From the NCBI GenBank assembly GCA_900545665.1, contig UQZU01000025.1, positions 1 to 33,603 of the forward strand: a stretch of DNA of 33,603 nt, read 5' to 3'. The notes beneath the pieces are model-generated. The model saw nothing but the letters and a program-made list of their open reading frames with translations. It ran no database searches and was not told where the DNA came from. Both the position numbers and the translations under genes were made by a program. Origin of the DNA: an uncultured Collinsella sp. GTDB taxonomy: Bacteria > Actinomycetota > Coriobacteriia > Coriobacteriales > Coriobacteriaceae. Below, piece by piece: positions 15,224-22,160 of this stretch; within the stretch, counting starts at the first letter, position 1; the number at the start of each line of letters is the position of its first letter.

Positions 15224-16491
15224 GCGAGCTCCTCTTCAAAGTTGTCGATCAGGTTGTTGCCCAAGCGGACGACGGCGGCGCGGGTGCGCTCGTCGGTCGC
15301 GGAAAGCGCGGCGTCCTCCAGCTTGGCGCGGATGAACAGGTCCTCGGCGGCATTTTGGTCAAGGCCGCGGCAGGCGAGATAGAACAGCTGCTCGTCGCGG
15401 ACGTGGCCGATGGTGGCGCCGTGGTTGCCGGCGACGTCGTCCTCGTCGCAGAGGATGACGGGGACGGTCTTGTTGTCGACGCCCTTGTTGGCCAAGAGCA
15501 CCGTCTCGCGTTCGGTGCCGACGGCACCCTTGCAGCCGTGCACGAGGTCGATGGTGCCACGGTAGACCTTCTTGGACGTGCCGGTCAGCACGCCGTTGGC
15601 GTCGATCTCGCACTCGGTCTTGCGACCGCGGTGGCGCAGCTCGTAGTTAAAGTCGCGCACCTGCTCTCGGGCGCCCAGGTAGTCAGTATCGATGGTGACC
15701 TTGGCGGTATCGCCCAGCAGGTCGCCGGCAAGGCCGGTGGCGCTGGCGCCAGCGCCCAGGACGGTGTGCTGCACGTTGACGCGCGCGCCCTCGTCCAGGA
15801 ACAGGCCGGTGTCGTCGAGTGCGATCCAGCTATCGTCGAGCGTCTGCGTGCAGGCCACGTTGACGGTGGCGTACTCGTGGGCGCACACGCGCAGCACGGA
15901 TCCCACGACGCCCTCGCCGGCAACGGGGGAGTCCAGGGCAATAAGCAGATCGAGCGTCGACTGGGGACGGGCGACGACGTCGATGGCGGCGATGGCCGCG
16001 GCTGCATCGACACCGCTCTCGCGCACGGTAACCGTGGCGTGCTTGTATGCGGGCACATCGATGACGATGCGCTTGGTAGCGTGCTCGGCCAAGTAGGCGT
16101 AGGCAGCCTCACCCATGCCGGTTTCGAAGGCCTCAGCAGGGGAGAGCTCTTCCTCGAGCTTAATGGCGCCGGCCTGGTAGACGGAGGTTGCGGGCACGTC
16201 GAGCTCGGTCTCGGGCGTGATGCGGGCGCGGCCGGCGGCATCACCGGGGGCGGAGGCACGGCGCTCGGGGAAGCGCTCGGCCATGGCGTCCATGGCGGCG
16301 TCGAACGCGTCTGCCACGCCGGTAAACTGCTCGTCCAAGCCCTCGACCTCAATGGTCTCGGTGGGAGCGGCGGCAAGCTCGTCAGAGAGCTCGAGCTTGG
16401 TCTGATTCATCTTCAGCCAGCCCCAAGTGGCAGCCGGCATCGCGTTGACCTGCTCGAGCGTGGTAGCAGCGGTGTTGGTTTCCTGTTTCAT
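15220..16491 (-). CDS. sufD: SufD Fe-S assembly scaffold subunit
   Basis: The product (423 aa) is the SufD partner of SufB and SufC in the SufBC2D complex, on which the cluster is built. The N-terminal 160 residues are variable and the right-handed beta-helix core is conserved. The C-terminal signature HGATIGHVRDEQLFYLACRGLDQNAAEDLFIRAKL is the family-defining region, with the His in GATIGH-type context matching the position of the catalytic His of SufD. It overlaps sufB by one base and sufS by four, so the three are tightly coupled. The region before the core (TTLEQVNAMPAATWGWLKMN) is a recognisable SufD N-terminus. There is no sign of decay. Confidence 0.93.
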   Translation of the reverse strand: MKQETNTAATTLEQVNAMPAATWGWLKMNQTKLELSDELAAAPTETIEVEGLDEQFTGVADAFDAAMDAMAERFPERRASAPGDAAGRARITPETELDVPATSVYQAGAIKLEEELSPAEAFETGMGEAAYAYLAEHATKRIVIDVPAYKHATVTVRESGVDAAAAIAAIDVVARPQSTLDLLIALDSPVAGEGVVGSVLRVCAHEYATVNVACTQTLDDSWIALDDTGLFLDEGARVNVQHTVLGAGASATGLAGDLLGDTAKVTIDTDYLGAREQVRDFNYELRHRGRKTECEIDANGVLTGTSKKVYRGTIDLVHGCKGAVGTERETVLLANKGVDNKTVPVILCDEDDVAGNHGATIGHVRDEQLFYLACRGLDQNAAEDLFIRAKLEDAALSATDERTRAAVVRLGNNLIDNFEEELA

Positions 16492-17903
16492 TATCCGATC
16501 GCTCCTTCCATCTCGAGCTTGATCAGGTTGTTCATCTCGACGGCGTACTCCAGCGGCAGCTCCTTGGAGACCGGGTTGGCAAAGCCGTTTACGATCATGG
16601 TGCGGGCCTCTTCCTCCGAGATACCGCGGCTCATAAGGTAGAACACCTTGTCGTCGCCGATGCGGCCGATGGTGGCCTCGTGGCCGATGTCGACGTTCTT
16701 GGCGCGGATGTCCATGGCGGGGATGGTGTCGGAGCGGCTTTGGTCGTCGAGCATCAGCGACTGGCAGCTCACGGTTGCCTTGGAGCCCTCGGCCTTGGGC
16801 GTGGCCACGATGGAGCTACGGAAGGTCTGGATGCCGCCGCTCTTGGAGATGCCCTTGGTCTCGACGGTCGCTGAGGTCTCGGGCGCGTTGAGCACGACTT
16901 TGCAGCCGGTATCGAGGTTCTGGCCGGCGCCGGCAAAGGTGATGCCGGTAAAGCTCGAGCGGGCGCGACGGCCGTTGAGCACGCTCATGGGGTAGAGATA
17001 ACCCACGTGGCTACCGAAGGAGCCACTGATCCACTCGATGTCGCCATCCTCGTCCACGCGCGCACGCTTGGTGTTGAGGTTGTACATGTTTTTGGACCAG
17101 TTTTCGATGGTCGAGTAGCGCAGGTGCGCGCGCTTGCCCACAAAGAGCTCCACAGCGCCGGCGTGGAGGTTGGCCACGTTGTACTTGGGCGCGGAGCAGC
17201 CCTCGATAAAGTGCAGGTCGGCGTCGTCCTCGACGATGATGAGCGTGTGTTCAAACTGGCCGGCGCCCTTGGCATTGAGGCGGAAGTAGCTCTGCAGCGG
17301 GAAGTCGAGCTTGGTGCCTTTGGGCACGTAGACAAACGAGCCGCCCGACCACACGGCGCCGTGCAGGGCCGCAAACTTGTGGTCGGTGGGCGGGATGAGC
17401 GTCATAAACTTCTCGTGGATGAGCGGCTCCCACTGCGGGTCGTGCAGGGCCTCCTCGATGCCGGAGTAGACGATACCCATCTTGGACGCGGTGTCCTGCA
17501 TGTTGTGGTAGACGAGCTCGGAGTCGTACTGCGCGCCGACACCCGCCAGGTAGCTACGCTCGGCCTCGGGGATGCCCAGGCGCTCAAAGGTGTTTTTGAT
17601 GTCGTCGGGCACCGACTCCCAGTCGTGCTTTTGGTCAGTGTTGGGCTTGACGTAGGTGACGATGTTGTCCATGTCCAGACCCTCGATGGAGGGACCCCAC
17701 GTCGGATCCGGGAAACGGTTAAAGATCTCGAGGGACTTGAGGCGCAGGTCGAGCATCCACTGCGGCTCGTCCTTCTTGGCGCTGATTTCGCGCACGATGT
17801 CGGGCGTGATGCCGGCGTCGAGGCGCTCGAATCCCTCCTCGCCATAGGTGAAGTCGTAGAGGCTGCGGTCGATGTCCGCGACCTCGGTGCGGTTCTTGGT
17901 CAT
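16491..17903 (-). CDS. sufB: SufB Fe-S assembly scaffold subunit
   Basis: The product is 470 aa, a full-length SufB. Family landmarks are DLRLKSLEIFNRFPDPTWGP in the N-terminal domain, PPTDHKFAALHGAVWSGGSFVYVPKG entering the beta-helix, and IVEDDADLHFIEGCSAPKYN. In the C-terminal part, VSCQSLMLDDQSRSDTIPAM contains the cysteine that corresponds to the cluster/sulfur-accepting Cys of SufB, and GHEATIGRIGDDKVFYLMSRGISEEEA is the closing signature shared with SufD. A GGGGC ribosome site precedes the ATG, 12 bp after sufC. It acts in the cytoplasm with SufC ATPase and SufD. Confidence 0.95.
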   Translation of the reverse strand: MTKNRTEVADIDRSLYDFTYGEEGFERLDAGITPDIVREISAKKDEPQWMLDLRLKSLEIFNRFPDPTWGPSIEGLDMDNIVTYVKPNTDQKHDWESVPDDIKNTFERLGIPEAERSYLAGVGAQYDSELVYHNMQDTASKMGIVYSGIEEALHDPQWEPLIHEKFMTLIPPTDHKFAALHGAVWSGGSFVYVPKGTKLDFPLQSYFRLNAKGAGQFEHTLIIVEDDADLHFIEGCSAPKYNVANLHAGAVELFVGKRAHLRYSTIENWSKNMYNLNTKRARVDEDGDIEWISGSFGSHVGYLYPMSVLNGRRARSSFTGITFAGAGQNLDTGCKVVLNAPETSATVETKGISKSGGIQTFRSSIVATPKAEGSKATVSCQSLMLDDQSRSDTIPAMDIRAKNVDIGHEATIGRIGDDKVFYLMSRGISEEEARTMIVNGFANPVSKELPLEYAVEMNNLIKLEMEGAIG

Positions 17904-17915
17904 TGCGTCGCCCCT

Positions 17916-18716
17916 TTACGCCTGCTGCTCGGCAGCGGCGGCCTCGGCCTGGGCGCGCTGCTCGGCGGCCTCGCGCTCGAAGGTCTCAAAGCCGTTCTTG
18001 TCGATCCAGGGGATCAGCGAGGCGTCGTCCTCGCGCACGATGTGGCCCTTGACCATAACGTGGACGCGGTCGACATCCAGGTGCTCCAGGATGCGCGTGT
18101 TGTGCGTGATGATGAGCATGGAGCCGTCGCAGCTCTTGCGGTAGGCGTCCATGCCGTGGCTGACGGTGGAAAGCGCGTCGACGTCCAGACCGGAGTCGGT
18201 TTCGTCCAGGATGGCGAGTTTGGGCTGCAGCAGCAGAAGCTGGAGCATCTCGACCTTCTTTTTCTCGCCGCCCGAGAAGCCCACGCCCAGCTCGCGGTTG
18301 AGGTAGGCGGTGTCCATGTTGAGCTCGGCAGCGAGCTCCTTGACGCGGCGGCGGAACTCCTTGCCCTTCATCTCCAGGCCGGGGCGGCCGGCGATGCTGG
18401 CGCGCAAAAAGCTCGACAGCGGCACGCCGGGGATCTCGACCGGGGCCTGGAAGCTCAGGAACAGGCCGGCGCGCGAGCGCTTGTCGGTGGTGAGCTCGGT
18501 GATGTCCTGGCCGTCAAAGACGATGCGGCCGTCGTTGACGGTATAGACGGGGTCGCCCATGACCAGGTGGCCGAGGGTGGACTTGCCGGCGCCGTTGGGG
18601 CCCATCAGCACATGGGTCTCGCCGGCGGCGACGTTGAGGTTGACGTTGTGGAGGATGGTCTTCTCGTCCACAGAGGCGGTGAGGCCCTCGATGGAAAGCA
18701 GCGGATTTGCGCTCAT
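17916..18716 (-). CDS. sufC: SufC Fe-S assembly ATPase
   Basis: SufC is the ABC-type ATPase of the SufBC2D complex; it is soluble and has no membrane partner. The product is 266 aa. The start at 18716 (MSANPLLSIEGL) is chosen over the in-frame GTG at 18746 because GAGAGGAAG sits directly upstream. Walker A is GPNGAGKST (39-47), the Q-loop region is SFQAPVEIPGV (88-98), the signature is FSGGEKKKVEML (147-158) and Walker B with the catalytic Glu is LAILDETDSGLDVD (167-180). LIITHNTRIL carries the H-loop. A C-terminal Glu/Ala/Gln-rich tail of about 20 residues is unusual but harmless-looking. It is the first gene of the operon and lies next to the promoter/operator at 18781-18824. Confidence 0.95.
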   Translation of the reverse strand: MSANPLLSIEGLTASVDEKTILHNVNLNVAAGETHVLMGPNGAGKSTLGHLVMGDPVYTVNDGRIVFDGQDITELTTDKRSRAGLFLSFQAPVEIPGVPLSSFLRASIAGRPGLEMKGKEFRRRVKELAAELNMDTAYLNRELGVGFSGGEKKKVEMLQLLLLQPKLAILDETDSGLDVDALSTVSHGMDAYRKSCDGSMLIITHNTRILEHLDVDRVHVMVKGHIVREDDASLIPWIDKNGFETFEREAAEQRAQAEAAAAEQQA

Positions 18717-18780
18717 GCTCTTCCTCTCTGTATATGGTGTACTCACGGGTGTACGAAACCCTAGGAATCTTCTCGGAATA

Positions 18781-18808
18781 AAGTTACTATGGGTTCGGCG
18801 TTAGTCAA
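18781..18808 (-). promoter_or_regulatory. Promoter of the suf operon
   Basis: On minus, TTGACT (18808-18803) is followed by a 16-bp spacer and TAACTT (18786-18781), 65 bp upstream of the sufC start. The -35 box lies inside the inverted repeat at 18801-18824. Confidence 0.5.
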
Positions 18809-18824
18809 GGGAAAACCCGACTAA
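18801..18824. promoter_or_regulatory. Candidate Rrf2 operator between suf and its regulator
   Basis: TTAGTC (18801-18806) and GACTAA (18819-18824) form an inverted repeat, with an inner GGG/CCC pair around AAAA. It overlaps the suf -35 box and lies 73 bp before the divergent Rrf2 start, the expected position for an autoregulated repressor site. Confidence 0.55.
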
Positions 18825-18896
18825 TCCACTCGACTTTTCAGATTGTGGGACAAATTCATCGGCAGTGCTTGTCCCCAGCGTTATGGAAGGGTAGGT

Positions 18897-19328
18897 ATGC
18901 TCATTTCTTCCAAGGGCCGCTATGCCCTCCGTTTGATGATTTATATCGCAGCGCTTGGTGACGCCGAGGGCAAGATTGCTCTGCGCGAGGTCGCCGACCG
19001 CGAGCATATCTCGCAAAAGTATCTGGAGCAGCTGGTTCGTCCGCTTATGAAGGCTGGTCTGCTTAAGAGCGTGCGTGGCAAGGGCGGCGGCTACATGATG
19101 GCCAAGGACCCGGCCGAAGTGCGTGCCGGCGACATCCTGCGTGCCGTCGAGGGCAGCACGGCCCCGGTGGCGTGCGATGGCATCGATAACAGCTGTACCC
19201 GCAGCGACCTGTGCTCCACCGTCAAGTTCTGGCGCGGGCTGGACGACGTGATCGAAAAGTACGTCGACGGCGTGACGTTGGCCGACCTAGCCACCGTTCC
19301 CGAGATCAACTTTGACATTAAGCTGTAG
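18897..19328 (+). CDS. Rrf2 family regulator, SufR/IscR-like
   Basis: The product is 143 aa, a typical Rrf2 length. ATG at 18897 (MLISSKGRYALRLMIYIA) is the canonical Rrf2 N-terminus and follows GGAAGGGTAGGT; the upstream start at 18843 is rejected. A winged helix-turn-helix occupies residues 1-70 (REVADREHISQKYLEQLVRPL recognition region; wing SVRGKGGGYMMAKDP). Three cysteines, C93, C100 and C106 (VACDGIDNSCTRSDLC), match the cluster-binding cysteine trio of IscR-type proteins, so it probably senses Fe-S status. Its divergent position and the shared inverted repeat argue that it controls sufCBDSU. Immediately downstream, only 8 bp away, is a nucleotidyltransferase/HEPN module, which is an unusual operon partner. 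Confidence 0.92.
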   Translation: MLISSKGRYALRLMIYIAALGDAEGKIALREVADREHISQKYLEQLVRPLMKAGLLKSVRGKGGGYMMAKDPAEVRAGDILRAVEGSTAPVACDGIDNSCTRSDLCSTVKFWRGLDDVIEKYVDGVTLADLATVPEINFDIKL

Positions 19329-19336
19329 GGGTGCAA

Positions 19337-19624
19337 ATGGCATCTCTCGACAAGGTGTACAAGCAAATCGAAGTTTTTGCTCGGGAATGTGACGCCGAGA
19401 AGGTCGTGCTGTTTGGGTCTCGCGCTCGAGGTGACAACTTGCCCAAGAGCGATATTGACATCGCCGTAGCAGGTTGCCGGGATTTCGGCCGCTTCTCATA
19501 TTTGATCGATGAACGTCTTGATACTCTTTTAGATGTAGATGTCGTCAATCTCGACGAGTCCTTATCGCAGCAATTGCTCGATGAAATTGCCAGGGATGGT
19601 GTGATTCTGTATGAAAAAATATGA
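19337..19624 (+). CDS. Minimal nucleotidyltransferase, MntA/HI0073-like
   Basis: The product is 95 aa. It carries the exact minimal nucleotidyltransferase signature GSX10DXD: G27-S28 and D39/D41 in LFGSRARGDNLPKSDIDIAV. In MntA-HepT (type VII) toxin-antitoxin systems this protein AMPylates a tyrosine of the HEPN toxin and so neutralises it; HI0073 is the structural prototype. ATG at 19337 is preceded by AGGGGTG and is preferred to the GTG two codons upstream. The gene begins 8 bp after the Rrf2 stop and overlaps the next gene by 14 bp, so the three look co-transcribed. A house-keeping nucleotidyl transfer role cannot be excluded. Confidence 0.9.
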   Translation: MASLDKVYKQIEVFARECDAEKVVLFGSRARGDNLPKSDIDIAVAGCRDFGRFSYLIDERLDTLLDVDVVNLDESLSQQLLDEIARDGVILYEKI

Positions 19625-20030
19625 GAACTTTGTCAGCGCCTTGGCGAATCTTGAGGATGCGCCCAATCAGGATCTCAACAATGATTTTGTTCAGAGTGGA
19701 TTGATTAATAAGTTCAATCTTCAATTTGAACTGAGCTGGAAGCTTCTTAAGCGTCTGCTCGAGTATGAGGGCGCCACGCTTGCCGCGTCGGGGTCTCCTC
19801 GCGCCATCTTGAAGGAGTCGTACCGATTCTACGACTTTATTGATGAGGCAGCCTGGCTAGATATGCTCAGAGACCGCAATACGAACGTCCATATCTATGA
19901 CAACAAGCTCGCTCAAGATTTGATTCAGCGCATCTTGAACGTCTATATCCCCGCATTCTGCCAGCTGAGGGACGGGCTGATGGAGCGTTACGGCGAGCTT
20001 CTGTTGGCGCCCGACGACCAGTTTGTTTAA
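19611..20030 (+). CDS. HEPN-like partner, HI0074/HepT family
   Basis: The product is 139 aa, all-helical in character, and begins inside the 3' end of the nucleotidyltransferase gene. It matches the HI0074 family of nucleotidyltransferase substrate-binding proteins (FELSWKLLKRLLEYEG and SPRAILKESYRF near residues 39-73). It also contains RNTNVHIY (89-96), which fits the HEPN ribonuclease motif RX4HXY, with R89, H94 and Y96 as catalytic residues and possible AMPylation site. By family knowledge such proteins act as RNase toxins restrained by their MNT partner. Whether this pair is a toxin-antitoxin system or a co-opted enzyme is open. No terminator is visible between it and the downstream gene. 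Confidence 0.88.
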   Translation: MKKYENFVSALANLEDAPNQDLNNDFVQSGLINKFNLQFELSWKLLKRLLEYEGATLAASGSPRAILKESYRFYDFIDEAAWLDMLRDRNTNVHIYDNKLAQDLIQRILNVYIPAFCQLRDGLMERYGELLLAPDDQFV

Positions 20031-20072
20031 TTCCTTAAGATTTCGCGGAGGGTTGTTGCCGTTTACCGAGGG

Positions 20073-20088
20073 GTTGTTGTGCAACAAC
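20073..20088. repeat. GTTGTTG/CAACAAC palindrome upstream of the wall protein
   Basis: Seven-bp arms flank a central TG, 70 bp upstream of the surface-protein start. A 12-nt match (TTGTTGTGCAAC, 20074-20085) recurs at 22024-22035, just after that gene's terminator. Confidence 0.4.
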
Positions 20089-20158
20089 GGGCGAGCTGCA
20101 ATACTTACTCTTATCTTTGCAAACTGCACTTTAACTACACCAATGCAGGGAGGATCTT

Positions 20159-21958
20159 ATGCAGCCCAAGCATTCTGCTATTGTCGCGGGCCTGACGTTG
20201 GCGCTTTCGTTTGGCGCCGTTTCCGCGCCGGCACCCGCCGCTGCCGAGGAGCCCACGCCGGGCGTTGCCTCGGATGCCACCGATATCGATAAGGGTCTCT
20301 ACACCCAGCAGTCCTTCTCGGGCGTGCTGAGGTCGGTCCAGGGCGTTTCGTTTGTCAACGTGACTCCCGAGATGAAGTACTTTACCAAGTACGAGAGCCA
20401 TGGCAACTACAACCAGGGCTTTTCGTACGGTGACGGCTATAACGCACTGGGCTACTATCAGTTTGATCGCCGCTGGTCGCTCATTCCGTTTATGAAGCAG
20501 GTCTACAACTACAGCCCCGAAAAATACAGCATGCTCAAGGGTGCGATTGATCGCGGCAGCGAGATTTCCAACACGAGCAATGCCATGTACGAGAACGGTC
20601 AGCTCACCGAGTTGGGCCATATCACTCAGGATGCCTTCCAAGGTGCGTACAACACCGATCCTGTTGAGTTCTCAGCACTTCAAGATGCCTATGCGTACAA
20701 CTCGTACTATGCGGTGACCGAGGCGTGGCTCAAGAGCGGCCTTGGTATTGATATTTCGGGCCGTGCCGATTGCGTCAAGGGCATGGTGTGGAGCATCACC
20801 AACATGTGTGGCACCGGTGGCTGCAGGGACTTCTTCCGCTGGGCGAATCTTTCCAACGATATGTCCGATCGCGAGTTTGTGACGGCGCTTTCCAACAGCG
20901 TGGTCAATAACGTGGCGACCAAGTATTCGAGCCAACCCCAGTATCATGAGGGCTGGAAGAACCGCTACCGCAACGAGCTAAAGGACTGCTTGGTTTATAT
21001 CGCTGAGGACGAGGCTGCCGCCGCGACGCCCGTGCAGCCCGAGCCCACACCGGCGCCCTCGCCGACAACTGATTCGAATGACGACTCGAGTGACGATGCC
21101 AGCGATGACAGGATGGATGCGCCCTCGACCGATGCTGACGGTAATGGCTCTGCTGGTGGCACTACCAACGACGGCTCTACCTCGAACGGCTCCGATTCGA
21201 ACGGCTCTGCTGCGGGCGATTCGCCTTCAAGCTCTGCCGGCAATACGGACAGCGACGCTTCTGGTTCGACCGGCGCTGACACCTCTAACTCATCTACCGG
21301 CTCGAGCGATTCGTCCGTTGACACCGGCTCTAACAACGGCTCCGGCTCTGACGCAACCCCTGATTCCGATGCTTCCAAGGACGATTCGAATAAGGCGCCG
21401 GACGCTCCCGTTGCTTCGCCGGACAAGAAGCCTTCTTTCTCCGAGCAGCTTGGTTCTACGCTGGGTTCTTCGCTGATGGCTGGCGTCAATAACGGCTCGG
21501 CCCAGAACAAGGACAACTCTGATCAGGCTTCCACGGAAAAGACCGAAGCCGCAAAGGGCGACTCCAAGGACAAGGCTTCCGAGAAGACCGAATCCGATAA
21601 GGGTTCTAGCTCTGAGGAGAAGGACGACAAATCCGCTCAGAAGAAGGACAAGAGCAAAACCGAGGGCGAAAAGAAAAAGACCGAGGACGAAAAGAAACAG
21701 TCCGAAGACGACGACAAGAGCGGTGCTGACAACCAGAATCAGGAGCAAAATGACTCCAAAACGGTGACCACCACGACCACGACGACTACAGCTACCAAGT
21801 CCTCGGGCGGCAACATGCCCAAGACGGGCGATCTGATTGTGATGGCGAGCCTTGCCAGCGCGAGCTTGGCCACGCTGGGCGCTACGTCTATCGTAAGTGG
21901 TAAGCATAAGCTCGATCAGCAGAAGAAAGCTTCTGGAGAGGACGACTCTGAGGAGTAG
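20159..21958 (+). CDS. Secreted lysozyme-like protein with MPKTG cell-wall anchor
   Basis: The product is 599 aa. A signal peptide occupies residues 1 to about 29 (Lys near the start, hydrophobic core VAGLTLALSFGAVSA, Ala-rich cleavage site). Residues about 60-280 form a globular domain whose FTKYESHGNYNQGFSYGDG and ALGYYQFDRRW segments resemble lysozyme/transglycosylase folds, with E79 as candidate catalytic acid; three cysteines lie near C207-C224. Residues about 290-445 are a Ser/Asp/Gly/Thr-rich stalk, followed by a Lys/Glu/Ser-rich charged segment and a Thr run. The C-terminus has MPKTGD (553-558), a hydrophobic helix and a KHK-containing tail, which is a sortase signal with Met in place of Leu. 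GGGAGGATCTT precedes the ATG. It probably acts on peptidoglycan or is displayed at the wall; the catalytic role is inferred. Confidence 0.82.
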   Translation: MQPKHSAIVAGLTLALSFGAVSAPAPAAAEEPTPGVASDATDIDKGLYTQQSFSGVLRSVQGVSFVNVTPEMKYFTKYESHGNYNQGFSYGDGYNALGYYQFDRRWSLIPFMKQVYNYSPEKYSMLKGAIDRGSEISNTSNAMYENGQLTELGHITQDAFQGAYNTDPVEFSALQDAYAYNSYYAVTEAWLKSGLGIDISGRADCVKGMVWSITNMCGTGGCRDFFRWANLSNDMSDREFVTALSNSVVNNVATKYSSQPQYHEGWKNRYRNELKDCLVYIAEDEAAAATPVQPEPTPAPSPTTDSNDDSSDDASDDRMDAPSTDADGNGSAGGTTNDGSTSNGSDSNGSAAGDSPSSSAGNTDSDASGSTGADTSNSSTGSSDSSVDTGSNNGSGSDATPDSDASKDDSNKAPDAPVASPDKKPSFSEQLGSTLGSSLMAGVNNGSAQNKDNSDQASTEKTEAAKGDSKDKASEKTESDKGSSSEEKDDKSAQKKDKSKTEGEKKKTEDEKKQSEDDDKSGADNQNQEQNDSKTVTTTTTTTTATKSSGGNMPKTGDLIVMASLASASLATLGATSIVSGKHKLDQQKKASGEDDSEE

Positions 21959-21990
21959 GCTCTCAGTTGCCAGATAACTAAATAGTCGGG

Positions 21991-22026
21991 ACGGGGTCCG
22001 GTGCGAATGCATCGGGCCCCGTTTTG
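21991..22026 (+). terminator. Terminator after the wall-anchored protein
   Basis: ACGGGGTCCG pairs with CGGGCCCCGT (one G-U) around an 11-12-nt loop and is followed by TTT, 32 bp after the stop codon. Confidence 0.85.
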
Positions 22027-22160
22027 TTGTGCAACGATTAGTTGTGCTCCCTCACACCTCTTGTTGCTACCGTTGCCCGATATGTTTGCGCGGCGACATC
22101 GGTACGCGCGAGGCGGTCATTACAATTGGCATCGTGTTGCGATTTAGGGGGAACGTTTTT

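Noticed and set aside
17007..18764. 585-codon open frame on + antisense to sufB and sufC
   Set aside because: It has no ribosome site or recognisable domain, and covers two certain genes on the other strand.
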